Of a DNA stretch of 64,000 nt, positions 35,914-45,910 are shown one piece after another. The DNA comes from Methanolobus profundi (lineage in GTDB: Archaea; Halobacteriota; Methanosarcinia; Methanosarcinales; Methanosarcinaceae): assembly GCF_900114835.1 (NCBI RefSeq), contig NZ_FOUJ01000002.1, positions 142,374 to 206,373 of the forward strand. The letters are read 5' to 3'. The number at the start of each line of letters is the position of its first letter. Positions within the stretch are counted from its first letter, which is position 1. The translations under genes and the position numbers were made by a program. The notes below the pieces were generated by a model, which saw only the letters and a program-made list of their open reading frames with translations, was not told the DNA's origin and did no database searches.

Positions 35914-36975
35914 ATGAGAACACTGGCTATAGATGTTGGTACCGGCACTCAGGACATACTCCTGTATGACACGGAAAAGGAAGTAGAGAACAGTCTTGTA
36001 ATGGTCATGCCATCACCCACGGTCATCATTGCCGGAAAGGTAAAGAAGGCAACTCAAGAAGGGAAGGATATTTTCCTCAAAGGTGATGTCATGGGAGGAG
36101 GACCATCTGTAAGAGCCATCAGATCCCACATCGATAGGGGATACAAAGTGTATGCTACCAGAAATGCCGCTCTCACAATAAAAGATGACCTTGAAAGGGT
36201 CAGGTCCATGGGTATTGAGATCGTAGATGAGGATCAGGCCCCTGCAGAAGTAGAAGAGATAATAATGCAGGATATAGACCAGGATGCCATTGGAAGAGCG
36301 CTCATGAACTTCGGAGTGGAGATGCCGGACAGTATCGCTGTAGCGGTCCAGGACCATGGGAATTCACCAGATATCAGTAATCGTATCTACCGGTTCAGGA
36401 TATTTGAAAGGCTGATCGACCAGGGAGGCGACCTAAGTCTTTTTGCATACAAAAGAGATGAGATCCCGGAGGAGTTCACCAGAATGGGGTCAGTAGCACG
36501 GAATCTGGACATAGGGGATATCATTGTAATGGACACAGGACCTGCGGCCATTTTCGGTGCATTGCTTGACCCGGAAGCAAAACAACCAGCTATTGTTGTG
36601 AACATCGGTAATGGACATACCCTTGCAGCAATAGTAAATGATAATAAGGTAGTAGCTCTTTTTGAGCACCATACCTCAGCCCTTGACGGTAAGAAACTGC
36701 AGGGCTACATCGCTGCCTTTGCAAGTGGAGAACTTGGTTTTGAAGAGGTATTCGACGATGGTGGACATGGATGTTACATAAAGGAAACTCCGGGAAAGGA
36801 TGCCATCAGGTCGATAATGATCACAGGACCAAGACGTAATATCCTTCAGAATATGGAAGAAGAAGAGAGGGATAGAGAGATATGGGGCAAGCTCCATTTT
36901 GCAGCACCTTACGGAAATATGATGCTTTCCGGCTGTTATGGATTACTTACATCTGAATTCATAGAGGATCTTTGA
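35914..36975 (+). CDS. DUF1786-family ASKHA-like protein
   Basis: 353 residues. The N-terminal AIDVGTGTQDILLYD is the phosphate-1 motif of the actin/Hsp70/hexokinase fold, and MDTGPAAIFGALLD and VVNIGNGHTLAAIV resemble phosphate-2 and later strands. These marks and the GGGPSVRAIRSH block match DUF1786, a family often misnamed pyruvate formate-lyase activating protein and of unknown function. ATP binding is likely; the reaction is not known. Start ATG lies near a TATA-like element at about 35880, so the mRNA leader is short. Confidence 0.7.
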   Translation: MRTLAIDVGTGTQDILLYDTEKEVENSLVMVMPSPTVIIAGKVKKATQEGKDIFLKGDVMGGGPSVRAIRSHIDRGYKVYATRNAALTIKDDLERVRSMGIEIVDEDQAPAEVEEIIMQDIDQDAIGRALMNFGVEMPDSIAVAVQDHGNSPDISNRIYRFRIFERLIDQGGDLSLFAYKRDEIPEEFTRMGSVARNLDIGDIIVMDTGPAAIFGALLDPEAKQPAIVVNIGNGHTLAAIVNDNKVVALFEHHTSALDGKKLQGYIAAFASGELGFEEVFDDGGHGCYIKETPGKDAIRSIMITGPRRNILQNMEEEERDREIWGKLHFAAPYGNMMLSGCYGLLTSEFIEDL

Positions 36976-37115
36976 ACCGGTGATAAAACTTATAAACTCC
37001 TAGGTAGTAGGAGGACAGCCATCGAGATTAATCCATATATATTGTTGACAGGCAACATCAACAAATACAAATATATACATATCAATTAGGATACAGATCC
37101 AGATGAGAAGGTCAA

Positions 37116-37137
37116 TGATACTTCAAGATAAGTATCA
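37116..37137 (+). promoter_or_regulatory. Leader hairpin of the L10e operon
   Basis: An 8-bp perfect stem (37116-37123 with 37130-37137) closes a 6-base loop 38 bases before the L10e start. It could be an autogenous control site, as is usual for ribosomal protein mRNAs, but no rRNA mimicry was identified. A second small hairpin (CTCCTA/TAGGAG) is near 36999-37015. Confidence 0.35.
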
Positions 37138-37175
37138 TACATTATTTCAATAATCAATTCAAGGAGATTTTATTC

Positions 37176-37694
37176 ATGGTAAGAAAACCAGCAAGTATGT
37201 ACAGGAACGTCAGACAACGTTCATTCACCAGAAGGAAATACATGGGCGGTGTCCCAGGCAGCCAGGTAATTCACTACGACATGGGTAACAGAAGCGCCGA
37301 ATTTCCGGTAAAGGTAACACTCATATCAAAAGAGAGATGCCAGCTCACACACAAGTCACTTGAAGCTGCACGTATCACTGCTAACAGAGCAATGACAAAC
37401 GCTGCAGGCCGTGCAGGATACCACATCAAGCTCAGAGTATACCCACACGAGGTACTTAGAGAGAACAAGCAGGCTACCGGAGCAGGTGCAGACCGTGTAT
37501 CCAGTGGTATGCGTGGTGCATTCGGAAAGAATGTTGGAACCGCAGCAAGGGTTTCAGCAGGTCAGAAGGTATTCACAATTTCAGTTAACAAAGAGCACTT
37601 TGCAGTAGCAAAGGATGCACTAAGAAAAGCTGGCCAGAAACTCCCAACTCCTGTCAGGATCGTAGTAGATCAGGGACAGGAACTTGTGCAGTGA
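37176..37694 (+). CDS. rpl10e: Ribosomal protein L10e (uL16)
   Basis: 172 residues, the typical archaeal length. [25 protein letters not shown] is the conserved opening, followed by a basic core and a loop with [21 protein letters not shown] near residue 110 that reaches the peptidyl transferase centre. AGGAG precedes the ATG by the right distance. The aIF2-beta gene follows after 26 bases. Confidence 0.97.
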   Translation: MVRKPASMYRNVRQRSFTRRKYMGGVPGSQVIHYDMGNRSAEFPVKVTLISKERCQLTHKSLEAARITANRAMTNAAGRAGYHIKLRVYPHEVLRENKQATGAGADRVSSGMRGAFGKNVGTAARVSAGQKVFTISVNKEHFAVAKDALRKAGQKLPTPVRIVVDQGQELVQ

Positions 37695-37720
37695 ACAGAC
37701 CTAACAGCGAGGGATAAAAG

Positions 37721-38329
37721 ATGGAAGATTACGAAGCGCTTCTTGATCGTGCAATAGCAAACTTACCTGACATGGAGACTACGGATGCCCGTTTCGTAAT
37801 CCCTGAGCCTAAGATCATGGTGGAAGGTAAGACCACGATCCTTGATAATTTCAACAACATTGCAGATGTCCTGAACAGGGAACCTGACCACGTGATGAAA
37901 TATCTCACACGTGAAATGGGTACAGCAGGTAAGATCGACGGTATGAGAGCGGTTTTCCAGGGAAGGTTCTCAAAAGAGCAGATCAAGTCGAACATCGAAG
38001 CATATGTTGAAGAGTTCGTCATGTGTTCAGAATGTGGAAGACCTGATACCCAGCTTATGAAAATGGACCGTATCATGGTGTTGAAGTGTGCAGCATGTGG
38101 TGCACACAGACCTGTGAAGAAAAGACGTGCCAGTGCACCTGTCAAACAGGACGCCATTGAAGAAGGCAAAGAATACGATGTTCGTATCGATGCTGTTGGT
38201 TCCAAGGGTGACGGGATCGCTAAGATGGACAGGTTCACCATCTTCGTACCAGGTGCTGCAAAGGGTGAGACTCTCAAGATAAGGATCAAGAGGATCAGCG
38301 GAACCCTTGCATTCGCCGAAAAGGTCTGA
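37721..38329 (+). CDS. Initiation factor aIF2-beta with C-terminal TRAM domain
   Basis: 202 residues. The N-terminal helix and alpha/beta core are followed by the zinc ribbon Cys102-x2-Cys105 and Cys123-x2-Cys126. Residues about 148-202 are a TRAM domain ([32 protein letters not shown]), an RNA-binding module absent from aIF2-beta of most archaea. The factor joins the aIF2 complex that brings initiator tRNA to the ribosome. Methanosarcina homologues are, to my knowledge, also TRAM-fused. The L10e gene is just upstream. Confidence 0.9.
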   Translation: MEDYEALLDRAIANLPDMETTDARFVIPEPKIMVEGKTTILDNFNNIADVLNREPDHVMKYLTREMGTAGKIDGMRAVFQGRFSKEQIKSNIEAYVEEFVMCSECGRPDTQLMKMDRIMVLKCAACGAHRPVKKRRASAPVKQDAIEEGKEYDVRIDAVGSKGDGIAKMDRFTIFVPGAAKGETLKIRIKRISGTLAFAEKV

Positions 38330-38366
38330 TACCTGATAACAGGTATCATTTTTCTTCTTTTTTTTT
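38328..38366 (+). terminator. Terminator of the L10e-aIF2-beta operon
   Basis: A perfect 8-bp stem (38328-38335 with 38340-38347) on an ATAA tetraloop, followed by ATTTTTCTTC and eight T. Two bases of the stem belong to the aIF2-beta stop codon. Confidence 0.85.
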
Positions 38367-38439
38367 CAAAAGCAATTATTATATATTCATTGAGCCGTAT
38401 TTATATTAAAAACTCGAAATTAATCGCTCGAGGAAAGAT

Positions 38440-39225
38440 ATGGCACGAGTACCTACAGGAATACCAGGATTTGATGAGCTTATAGAAGGTGGGTTCATTG
38501 AGAATGATGTAATTCTCCTTACCGGAGGGCCCGGTGCAGGAAAATCAACTTTTGGATCGCAGTACCTGTATGCAGGAATTATGAACCATGATGAACCGGG
38601 AGTCTACGTCACATTTGAAGAGACACCTGCCCGGATCATGAGAAATATGTGGAGACATGGATGGGACATGGAACGTCTCATCAAAGAGGACAAGCTTCGC
38701 GTAATAAGGGCTGACCCAATTGCATATGACCGTTACATCAAGAAGACAATGGAGCCTGAAAAGGTAGGGGACCATGAGAATGCCACTCTTGAGACAGTGC
38801 TGAAGCAGATCTATGCAAGTGTCAGGGAAATAGATGCAAAGCGTCTTTTCATTGATTCACTGACATCCCTGAAGATATCTTCCGATCCGGTACATGTAAG
38901 ACATATAATACTCGAGTTCATCAAGAACGTTGAAAGCTTTGACTGCACTACTCTCATCACCAGTGAGATCAACAAGGATCCTGAGAATTTCAGTGTTGAG
39001 GAATACCTTGCCGAAGGAGTTATCTGCCTTAAGGTCAACAGGATTGGCGGAGAAAGGATCAGATCCCTTGAGATACTGAAAATGAGAGGCGTAAAGCATG
39101 ATGAAGTGCTTCGTCCATACATAATAGCCGACAAAGGCATAATTGTCTATTCATCCGAATCTGTTATAGGTAAGGAAGCTGATGTATTCTCCCTCGATAG
39201 GTGTACAATCCCTGGGGAAGAGTAA
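38440..39225 (+). CDS. KaiC-like ATPase
   Basis: 261 residues, one RecA-type domain. Walker A is GGPGAGKST (residues 29-37), and the family marks VPTGIPGFDELIEGGF at the start, a YVTFEETPARIMRNM block near 65-80 and RLFIDSLTSLK (Walker B) are present. Archaeal single-domain KaiC-like proteins are signalling ATPases, often regulatory, and this one is not tied to a clock. The stop TAA is followed with no gap by the ATG of the radical SAM gene, so translation is coupled and the two proteins probably work together. Confidence 0.9.
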   Translation: MARVPTGIPGFDELIEGGFIENDVILLTGGPGAGKSTFGSQYLYAGIMNHDEPGVYVTFEETPARIMRNMWRHGWDMERLIKEDKLRVIRADPIAYDRYIKKTMEPEKVGDHENATLETVLKQIYASVREIDAKRLFIDSLTSLKISSDPVHVRHIILEFIKNVESFDCTTLITSEINKDPENFSVEEYLAEGVICLKVNRIGGERIRSLEILKMRGVKHDEVLRPYIIADKGIIVYSSESVIGKEADVFSLDRCTIPGEE

Positions 39226-40428
39226 ATGAAATCCGATAAAAAAGATTCAGATAACAAAGACATTACATTGGTTTCAATACCCGGACTCTCGATCAAAATG
39301 GACAAAAAAGCCGATTTTGTCCACTTGAAGGCGCATGGACCTTTACGAAAAGCATGTGCCCCTTTTTTGAAAAGGATCAATGAAAGGTTGAAAGAGGAAA
39401 AACCTGCCTTTGTAGATGAGGATAAGGTCATAGCGTCAACATGGCTGCCACCGATCCCAAGTAAGGCTTTCAACAGGTTGCTCCTTGCAGAAACACAGAT
39501 AGCACTTGGAAGATACATCCCGGAAACTGTTTCCTTTGAGATCACACGCAACTGCAAGTGTGATTGTGAGCACTGTGTTGTCAGTGGAGGAGAAGGAGAC
39601 CTTGATATTGACACCGTTAAGAGAGCTATCGATGATGTACTTGACATGGGTGCAATGGTGATCGTATTCACCGAAGGCGATCCTATGCTCCGTGAGGATA
39701 TCTACGAGCTCATCGATTATGTGGACAAGGAACGCGCAATTGTCAATATGTACACCCCGGGCACTGAGATGACACCTGAGAATGCAAGACGTCTCAAGGA
39801 AGCAGGACTTCATAATCTCCTTATCAGCGTTTACTCAACTGAACCTGAAAAGCATGATGCTGTACGTCGTCTTGATGGCGCCTATGAAATGGCTACCAAT
39901 GCCATGAAGATGGGATTAGATGCAGGATTACTTGTTACAATGACAACCCACGTGTCACCAAAGAACATCGATGAACTGCCTGCAATGTACGAACTTGCAA
40001 AAGAGATAGGAGTACACGAGTTCTCACTCTGGGAGTCAGTTCCCAAGAAAAAGGGTGATGCGATCATCAGCGATGATGACAGGAAGAAAGTACTGGAAAT
40101 GTACCACCGCATCAATTCAACCAAAGGTGGACCACGTATATTTGCCAACACGTACTTTGAGGGAGAGATGCTTGGATGTATGGCAGGACAGCGCTGGCTG
40201 AATGTCTGCGTTGATGGTCTTGTAAAACCATGCTGTTACATTCCTTTCCACTATGGGAACATACAGGAAAGTTCCGTAAAGGATATCTGGACAAAGATCC
40301 GCAAGGACAAACATTTCAGAGGTCAGAGAAGCAGATGCCTTATGCAGGAAACTGAGTATCTCCAGCTTGTTGACAAGATACCTGAAGATGCATCAAAGCC
40401 TTATGATATCGATAAACTCGAAGTATAA
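39226..40428 (+). CDS. Radical SAM/SPASM enzyme
   Basis: 400 residues. The SAM-binding cluster motif is Cys110-x3-Cys114-x2-Cys117 (NCKCDCEHC), with GGEGD-like and FTEGDPML strands behind it. A SPASM-type auxiliary cluster is suggested by cysteines in GCMAGQRWLN, NVCVDG, KPCCYIPFHYGN and SRCLMQ. The first 95 residues are an unusual domain (STWLPPIPSKAFNRLL). SPASM enzymes modify peptides or act in cofactor synthesis. Being fused by position to a KaiC-like ATPase is unusual; no peptide substrate gene is adjacent. The exact reaction is unknown. Confidence 0.85.
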   Translation: MKSDKKDSDNKDITLVSIPGLSIKMDKKADFVHLKAHGPLRKACAPFLKRINERLKEEKPAFVDEDKVIASTWLPPIPSKAFNRLLLAETQIALGRYIPETVSFEITRNCKCDCEHCVVSGGEGDLDIDTVKRAIDDVLDMGAMVIVFTEGDPMLREDIYELIDYVDKERAIVNMYTPGTEMTPENARRLKEAGLHNLLISVYSTEPEKHDAVRRLDGAYEMATNAMKMGLDAGLLVTMTTHVSPKNIDELPAMYELAKEIGVHEFSLWESVPKKKGDAIISDDDRKKVLEMYHRINSTKGGPRIFANTYFEGEMLGCMAGQRWLNVCVDGLVKPCCYIPFHYGNIQESSVKDIWTKIRKDKHFRGQRSRCLMQETEYLQLVDKIPEDASKPYDIDKLEV

Positions 40429-40437
40429 TTCAGTTTA

Positions 40438-40989
40438 TCAACTTGTTTTTTCTGAAATGGACTCTTTCATTGCCAGGAATTTCCTGAAATAGCCATGCAT
40501 CTGGTAATAAGACATCATTAGATAGGTTCCGCAAAAGAACACTATAAAACCCATATCCGGCTTAATGAAAGTATCCATTGTGCGCATAAGATACAGAATG
40601 AAAAATATAGAGCCGCTCAACCATAATGAGTATATTAGTGCTGCTTTTTTTGCACCGTATTCCAGAGCCAGTTTTCCCCATAATTTATTACCAACAAGGA
40701 TCTCTTTGATCTTCAGCTCTTTTGAATAGTCATTTTTATTAAAACTAGCCATCATTCTTTGTTCCTGGAACAGAAGGATATTCTTTCTTTTACTGATGGC
40801 AAACAGAAATGACACCATTAAACATAAAATACCCAATAGAGGACTGAAATACATTGCAGTAAATGACATGAGTATCAGGAAAGAAACAATCACAGGAAGA
40901 TAGCTTTCATGATCCCTACGTGTACGATATAGATTGTAAGATCCAATTATCAGAAAGAAAACTGCTGCCAGCAAAAATATTATATTCAT
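40438..40989 (-). CDS. Four-helix membrane protein, unknown function
   Basis: 183 residues, with hydrophobic helices at about 3-20, 30-62, 120-140 and 148-168. A central cytosolic loop (SKRKNILLFQEQRMMASFNKNDYSKELKIKEILVGNK) links the second and third helices. No family is recognised. It is AT-richer than its neighbours, converges on the radical SAM gene and has a TATA-like promoter near 41040. Confidence 0.6.
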   Translation of the reverse strand: MNIIFLLAAVFFLIIGSYNLYRTRRDHESYLPVIVSFLILMSFTAMYFSPLLGILCLMVSFLFAISKRKNILLFQEQRMMASFNKNDYSKELKIKEILVGNKLWGKLALEYGAKKAALIYSLWLSGSIFFILYLMRTMDTFIKPDMGFIVFFCGTYLMMSYYQMHGYFRKFLAMKESISEKTS

Positions 40990-41194
40990 CGCAAATACCT
41001 ACCATAAAAATCGGGGCAATATTACAAATATTTAATGCTTATTTGATTTATTTTGTACAGATGAATGGCCAACCATCCAATTTTCCTGATAAGAACATTT
41101 ACATATCACTAGGTATTTTTACTAACAATTTCATGTGCAGGTATTAATTTAAAAAAGGCATGAATATTAACTTAATTTGATCAAGAGGCAATAT

Positions 41195-42493
41195 ATGAAC
41201 ATGAAGATCGACCCCTGGAGCGCATTGAACATTGATGATTATTCCAAATTATTCGATGAATTCGGAATACTGCCATTTGATGATATGGTCCGGGAAATAG
41301 AGGATCCTCACAAGTTCATGAACCGTAAGATAATCTTCGGACATCGTAGCTATGACCTCATCACCGATGCAATGAAGAACAACAAACCGTTCTCAGTAAT
41401 GAGCGGGTTCATGCCATCCGGAAAGATCCATCTCGGACATAAGATGGTTATGGAAGAGATCATCTGGCATCAGCAGCAGGGTGGCGATGCTTTTGTGGGT
41501 ATTGCAGACCGTGAGGCGCATTCCGTCAGAGGGATGTCCTGGGAAAGATGCAGGGACATCGGAATAAATGAATACATAATATCTCTAATTGCACTGGGTC
41601 TCGAACCTGATGGACATATCTACTTCCAGTCAGGCTCTGAGCAGGTGAAGGACCTTGCATTCGAACTTGCAGCAAAGGCAAATTACTCAGAGCTCAGCGC
41701 GATCTATGGGTTCACAGGTGAGACCAATGTCGCACACATGCTCAGTGCAGTGACCCAGAGTGCGGACATACTTCACCCACAACTTGAGGAGTACGGCGGA
41801 CCAAAACCAACTGTTGTACCTGCCGGCGCTGATCAGGACCCACACATACGTCTGACAAGAGGACTTGGACACAAGATGAACATGTTCAAGATCGAAGGCA
41901 GGGAAGACAAGAGCGGCAACAAATACTTCAGTGTCCGCAGCAAGGGTGCACCTGAAGAAGCAATGAAGGAATTAAGCCAGCGCATCCCTGGAAAGACAAA
42001 GCTCTTTGAAGGGCATGTTGATGTATTCAGTGCGGATAACTTTGAAATGCTTTTAAAGACCGTAAGGGATGTTGAACTGGAATTTGGAGGATACGCATTC
42101 GTACCACCATCATCTACATATCATCGATTCATGTCAGGACTGCAGGGCGGAAAGATGTCAAGCAGTGTACCTGACAGCTATATATCGCTCACAGAGGAAA
42201 CAAAGGGTGCTGCAAAGAAGGTCAAGAGAGCAAAGACCGGCGGCAGGATGACACTTGAGGAACAGAAGAAGCTTGGCGGTGAACCAGAAAACTGCTCTGT
42301 CTATGAGATGTTCCTTTTCCACCTGATAGATGACGACGAGGAACTGGCACAGATATACACTGAATGTCGTGAAGGAACCAGAATGTGCGGTAACTGTAAG
42401 GCTCTTGCAGCTGAAAGGACAGAAAAGTTCCTCAAAGAACATCAGGAACTGCGTGAAGTGGCAAAGGACAGACTTGATGAATACGGATTATAA
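41195..42493 (+). CDS. trpS: Tryptophanyl-tRNA synthetase
   Basis: 432 residues from the ATG at 41195 with AAGAGG six bases before it. Class I synthetase motifs: SGKIHLGHK (the HIGH equivalent) and GGKMSSSVP (the KMSKS equivalent). It is the archaeal/eukaryotic type with the N-terminal HRSYDLI region and [11 protein letters not shown], and charges tRNA(Trp). The C-terminal anticodon-binding region contains NCKALAAER. pheS follows 33 bases later; the two synthetases probably share a transcript. Confidence 0.95.
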   Translation: MNMKIDPWSALNIDDYSKLFDEFGILPFDDMVREIEDPHKFMNRKIIFGHRSYDLITDAMKNNKPFSVMSGFMPSGKIHLGHKMVMEEIIWHQQQGGDAFVGIADREAHSVRGMSWERCRDIGINEYIISLIALGLEPDGHIYFQSGSEQVKDLAFELAAKANYSELSAIYGFTGETNVAHMLSAVTQSADILHPQLEEYGGPKPTVVPAGADQDPHIRLTRGLGHKMNMFKIEGREDKSGNKYFSVRSKGAPEEAMKELSQRIPGKTKLFEGHVDVFSADNFEMLLKTVRDVELEFGGYAFVPPSSTYHRFMSGLQGGKMSSSVPDSYISLTEETKGAAKKVKRAKTGGRMTLEEQKKLGGEPENCSVYEMFLFHLIDDDEELAQIYTECREGTRMCGNCKALAAERTEKFLKEHQELREVAKDRLDEYGL

Positions 42494-42526
42494 GTATCAA
42501 TAACACAGGCAATAACAGGTGTGATC

Positions 42527-44005
42527 ATGAGCTCCCAATACAACCTTACATCCAATGAGAAGAATGCACTCATCGCATTGGAAACATTAAATGATGCAAG
42601 CCCAAAAGAGCTGGCTGACAAAGTAGAAATGAAAATGGAAACTGCAATGCAGGCTGCTTTTCTGCTTGAAGAGAAAGGACTTACAAAAGTAGAGGAAACT
42701 GTAACTGAGATATTCGAACTTACAAAGGAAGGCAAGAAATACGCAGAAGAGGGCCTTCCTGAAAGACAGATCATCGACTCTATCTCAGGCCCAACTCCTA
42801 TGGACGAACTCAAGGAGAAGTTCAATCCGGCAGTAGCAGGCATTGCAACTGGATGGCTGCGCCGCAAAGGATGGGCAGGCATTGAGAAAGGAATGATAGT
42901 TCCAACCGGCAATGCTGAAAAAGGTTCAGATGAGATCGTACTTGAAGCGTTTTCCGGAGAGCAGAAGACATTTGAGGAACTTGGAGCGGATAAGAATGTC
43001 ATCAACGACCTGATCAAAAGAAAGCTTGTAGCCAAGACGGAGGACAAGCAGAGGAAAATAGTGATCACAGCAGAAGGTAAGGGTCTCGTTGCAGCAGGAA
43101 TTACTGTGGAAGAGGAAGTCGCACAGGTAACTTCCGAACTCCTGAAGAGTGGAGAATGGAAGGAAAAGAAGTTCAGACCATACAATATCCACACTGTTCC
43201 AAAGCCAATATATGGAGCAAAGATCCACCCATACCAGCGCCTGATCGATGAGATGAGACGTATTTTCCTTGACATGGGATTCACTGAGATCAAGGGCGAA
43301 GCAGTACAAAGCTCATTCTGGAACTTCGATTCATTGTTCCAGCCACAGGATCACCCTGCAAGAGAGATGCAGGACACATTCCACCTTTCAACCACATCTG
43401 ATCTGCCAGTGGAATACAAGGACAACGTATGTGCTATGCACGAACACGGAGGCGAGACCGAATCCACCGGATGGGGAAGTAAATGGAGTGAAGAGATCGC
43501 CTGCAAGAATGTACTGAGGACACATACCACAGCACTGACAATAAAATATCTTGCAGACAACCCTGAAGCTCCGGTCAAGGCATTCTCTATTGACAGGGCT
43601 TACCGCAGAGAGACCATTGACCCCACTCACACACCAGAGTTCGAACAGCTCGAAGGTGTCGTAATGGACAAGGATATGTCATTCTCAAACCTCCTGGGAT
43701 GCCTTTCTGAGTTCTATCACAGAATGGGATTCGAAGATGTACGTTTCAGACCAGGATATTTCCCATATACAGAACCAAGTGTAGAACCGGAAGTTTATGT
43801 GGACGGACTTGGTTGGGTCGAACTCGGCGGAGCAGGAGTATTTAGAAAAGAAGTCACTGCGCCACTTGGAATCAAATACCCAGTACTTGCATGGGGACTT
43901 GGCGTCAGCCGTCTTGCAATGCTTAAACTGGGACTCAAGGACCTGCGTCAGTTATACCACTCAGATATCGACTGGCTCCGCAAGAGCGAGGTATGCCAGC
44001 TGTAA
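42527..44005 (+). CDS. pheS: Phenylalanyl-tRNA synthetase alpha subunit
   Basis: 492 residues from the ATG at 42527, just after GGTGTGATC; an ATC/GTG two codons upstream is less favoured. The N-terminal third has winged-helix DNA-binding-like domains typical of archaeal PheS. The catalytic class II core has motif 2 [34 protein letters not shown] and motif 3 [13 protein letters not shown]. It pairs with PheT, which is not in this window. It follows trpS closely and ends in a hairpin that contains its stop codon. Confidence 0.95.
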   Translation: MSSQYNLTSNEKNALIALETLNDASPKELADKVEMKMETAMQAAFLLEEKGLTKVEETVTEIFELTKEGKKYAEEGLPERQIIDSISGPTPMDELKEKFNPAVAGIATGWLRRKGWAGIEKGMIVPTGNAEKGSDEIVLEAFSGEQKTFEELGADKNVINDLIKRKLVAKTEDKQRKIVITAEGKGLVAAGITVEEEVAQVTSELLKSGEWKEKKFRPYNIHTVPKPIYGAKIHPYQRLIDEMRRIFLDMGFTEIKGEAVQSSFWNFDSLFQPQDHPAREMQDTFHLSTTSDLPVEYKDNVCAMHEHGGETESTGWGSKWSEEIACKNVLRTHTTALTIKYLADNPEAPVKAFSIDRAYRRETIDPTHTPEFEQLEGVVMDKDMSFSNLLGCLSEFYHRMGFEDVRFRPGYFPYTEPSVEPEVYVDGLGWVELGGAGVFRKEVTAPLGIKYPVLAWGLGVSRLAMLKLGLKDLRQLYHSDIDWLRKSEVCQL

Positions 44006-44043
44006 GCTGGTACACCATTTATTTCTTTTTTCCTTTTTCTTTT
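43996..44043 (+). terminator. Terminator of the trpS-pheS operon
   Basis: A 5-bp stem (43996-44000 with 44006-44010) whose loop contains the pheS stop codon, followed by a T-rich stretch with runs of five to six T. Confidence 0.55.
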
Positions 44044-44048
44044 AAAAA

Positions 44049-45176
44049 TCATCTTCTAGCAGATATTATTATTTTTGCCAGCAATGACATGTCTATGTCT
44101 ACTGCATCTTCAGGACAGAGCTCACGACAGCAATAGCACATGATGCATTTATCCCTGTCGATCTCAAGATGCGTTCCCACTTCTCCTATAGCATGAACTG
44201 AACAGTTCATGGCACATGCACCACAAAGGACACATCTGGAAGTATCTATCTTTGGACGCATTTCAAAGTACCTGCCAAACATACGAGTGATGGAAGGTGG
44301 AAATGTGGATGTTACGCCACCGGATGAAGGTTTATATTTCATTTTCACTTCATCCAGTAATGTACCAACTATCACCGGATCCTTTGAACCAAGACCCCTT
44401 TCAATTGCAGCACTTGTAGTCGGAATTACCATCGGATCGAAACCAATGAGCTCTGAAGCAACCACATCAAGGGATACACAGTCATAACTTGCCAGTATCA
44501 CTCCTGTGTTAACAGGTGTGCCATGGGACGGACCATTACCTTCCATGCCAACAACCCCATCCATGACTGCAAGATGAGGTTTGACAACTGAATAAAGATC
44601 AACTACAGCCTCGCCGAACAGTTGCCTTTTTGCAAGCAGATGAATCTCCTTGCGGGTCCGAAGAGGCAGGGCACCAAACATGTTCTTCACAGCACCTGTG
44701 TAATAGCTGAGCTCATGGGTCTTGAGTTTGGGAAGGGAAATTATCACATCAGCATCAATAACTGCTTTTGAGACAAAAAGCCGTGGGAAATGAAGAGCTT
44801 TGGGAACATCCACCTCTTCAAAACCAGCAGTCTGGAAATTGACCAGTTCTGCACCACATTCCCTGGCAACTGCACTGATCCCCGATGTTTCAAATGCATC
44901 TGCTGTCGCTCCGGGATGGGTCATACCTGCACCATCACCGATAATAGGGCTACCTCCAGCTTCTTTGACCAGTTCACACATTGCAGCAACGATGGAGGGA
45001 TGAGTTGTTACGGCTTCTTCGGGTTTTCGGGCGGCAAGGACATTGGGTTTTAGCAGGACATGGTCACCTGCGGATATCACTGATCCCAGACCACCAATGA
45101 GAGAAAGGGACTCTGTAATGCACTTGTAAACATCTGAATAGTCATCACATTTTACGATGGAAACCTTGTTACCCAT
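44049..45176 (-). CDS. DUF362 protein with two 4Fe-4S clusters
   Basis: 375 residues. The N-terminal 300 residues are DUF362 (LLKPNVLAARKPEEAVTTHPSIV; ISLPKLKTHELSYYTGAVKNMFG), an iron-sulfur-associated domain of unknown function. The C-terminus is a bacterial-type ferredoxin with CVLCGACAMNC and CIMCYCCRELC, giving two 4Fe-4S clusters. Methanogens hold several such proteins, and a role in electron transfer or cluster handling is likely. Start ATG (MGNKVSIVKCDD). Monocistronic. Confidence 0.85.
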   Translation of the reverse strand: MGNKVSIVKCDDYSDVYKCITESLSLIGGLGSVISAGDHVLLKPNVLAARKPEEAVTTHPSIVAAMCELVKEAGGSPIIGDGAGMTHPGATADAFETSGISAVARECGAELVNFQTAGFEEVDVPKALHFPRLFVSKAVIDADVIISLPKLKTHELSYYTGAVKNMFGALPLRTRKEIHLLAKRQLFGEAVVDLYSVVKPHLAVMDGVVGMEGNGPSHGTPVNTGVILASYDCVSLDVVASELIGFDPMVIPTTSAAIERGLGSKDPVIVGTLLDEVKMKYKPSSGGVTSTFPPSITRMFGRYFEMRPKIDTSRCVLCGACAMNCSVHAIGEVGTHLEIDRDKCIMCYCCRELCPEDAVDIDMSLLAKIIISARR

Positions 45177-45385
45177 AATACAGCCATAAGCATAAGAGAT
45201 TGAAATATATGTTGAACAATAATAAAATACTGATAGCTTCTATTGACAAATACATTGAGAGAAACACACCCTCATAATGATGAGTATAATGACATTTTTG
45301 ATTTATGAGGAAAGTATATGAATAAGGATGACAGAATAAAAAGTAACTAAAAGGTATCTAGTATACAAAGTAGGTGGTACATAGA

Positions 45386-45880
45386 ATGAAAAGAGTAGTG
45401 ATAATAACACTTGTAATGATGCTGGCACTTATGCAAGTGGCAGCAGCAGCAACAGCTGCTACGCTTTCGCCCCTGGAATGGGATGGAGTAAAAGGTACAG
45501 ACAGTACTCAGGAATGTGACGATCCTAAATTCGGCGGCGATGCAGGAATCCATTGGGTTGCCACCGGGCACGACCCTGCTGCCAGTAACTACAACCTTAC
45601 GATCTATGTAGATGATGTATTGGTAGAGTGGGTAAGCCCAGATGGGATCCAGGGCAATAATGTAGATTTCTACACGAAATATTACAATTGGACTGAAGTT
45701 AAGCTAAATGCAAGCTTGGAATTCGACGGATTTATGGATTCGAATGCGGATCTGAAGATATCCCACTATTGTGAAGATGGTAATGGTGGTATCACGGAAA
45801 TTCCCGAATTCCCACTAATTGCACTTCCAGTAGCAGCAATAATCGGACTTGCATTCTTCTTCCAGCGCAGAAAGGAGTAA
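45386..45880 (+). CDS. PEF-CTERM surface protein
   Basis: 164 residues from the ATG at 45386, preceded by AGGTGG; a GTG 12 bases upstream overlaps that site. A signal peptide (MKRVVIITLVMMLALMQVA) is followed by a beta-rich extracellular domain of about 115 residues with two cysteines. The C-terminus is the sorting signal of the PEF-CTERM class: IPEFPLIALPVAAIIG, a hydrophobic helix and the basic tail FQRRKE, cleaved by archaeosortase. The protein is thus a lipid-linked surface protein, possibly adhesive. The function of its domain is unknown. Confidence 0.85.
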   Translation: MKRVVIITLVMMLALMQVAAAATAATLSPLEWDGVKGTDSTQECDDPKFGGDAGIHWVATGHDPAASNYNLTIYVDDVLVEWVSPDGIQGNNVDFYTKYYNWTEVKLNASLEFDGFMDSNADLKISHYCEDGNGGITEIPEFPLIALPVAAIIGLAFFFQRRKE

Positions 45881-45906
45881 ATTTACTCCTTTGAACTTTC
45901 TTTTTT
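45871..45906 (+). terminator. Palindromic terminator of the PEF-CTERM gene
   Basis: A perfect 22-base palindrome (45871-45892), containing the stop codon at 45878-45880, is followed by GAACTTTC and six T. It can form an 8- to 9-bp stem with a minimal loop. Confidence 0.6.
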
Positions 45907-45910
45907 AAAA

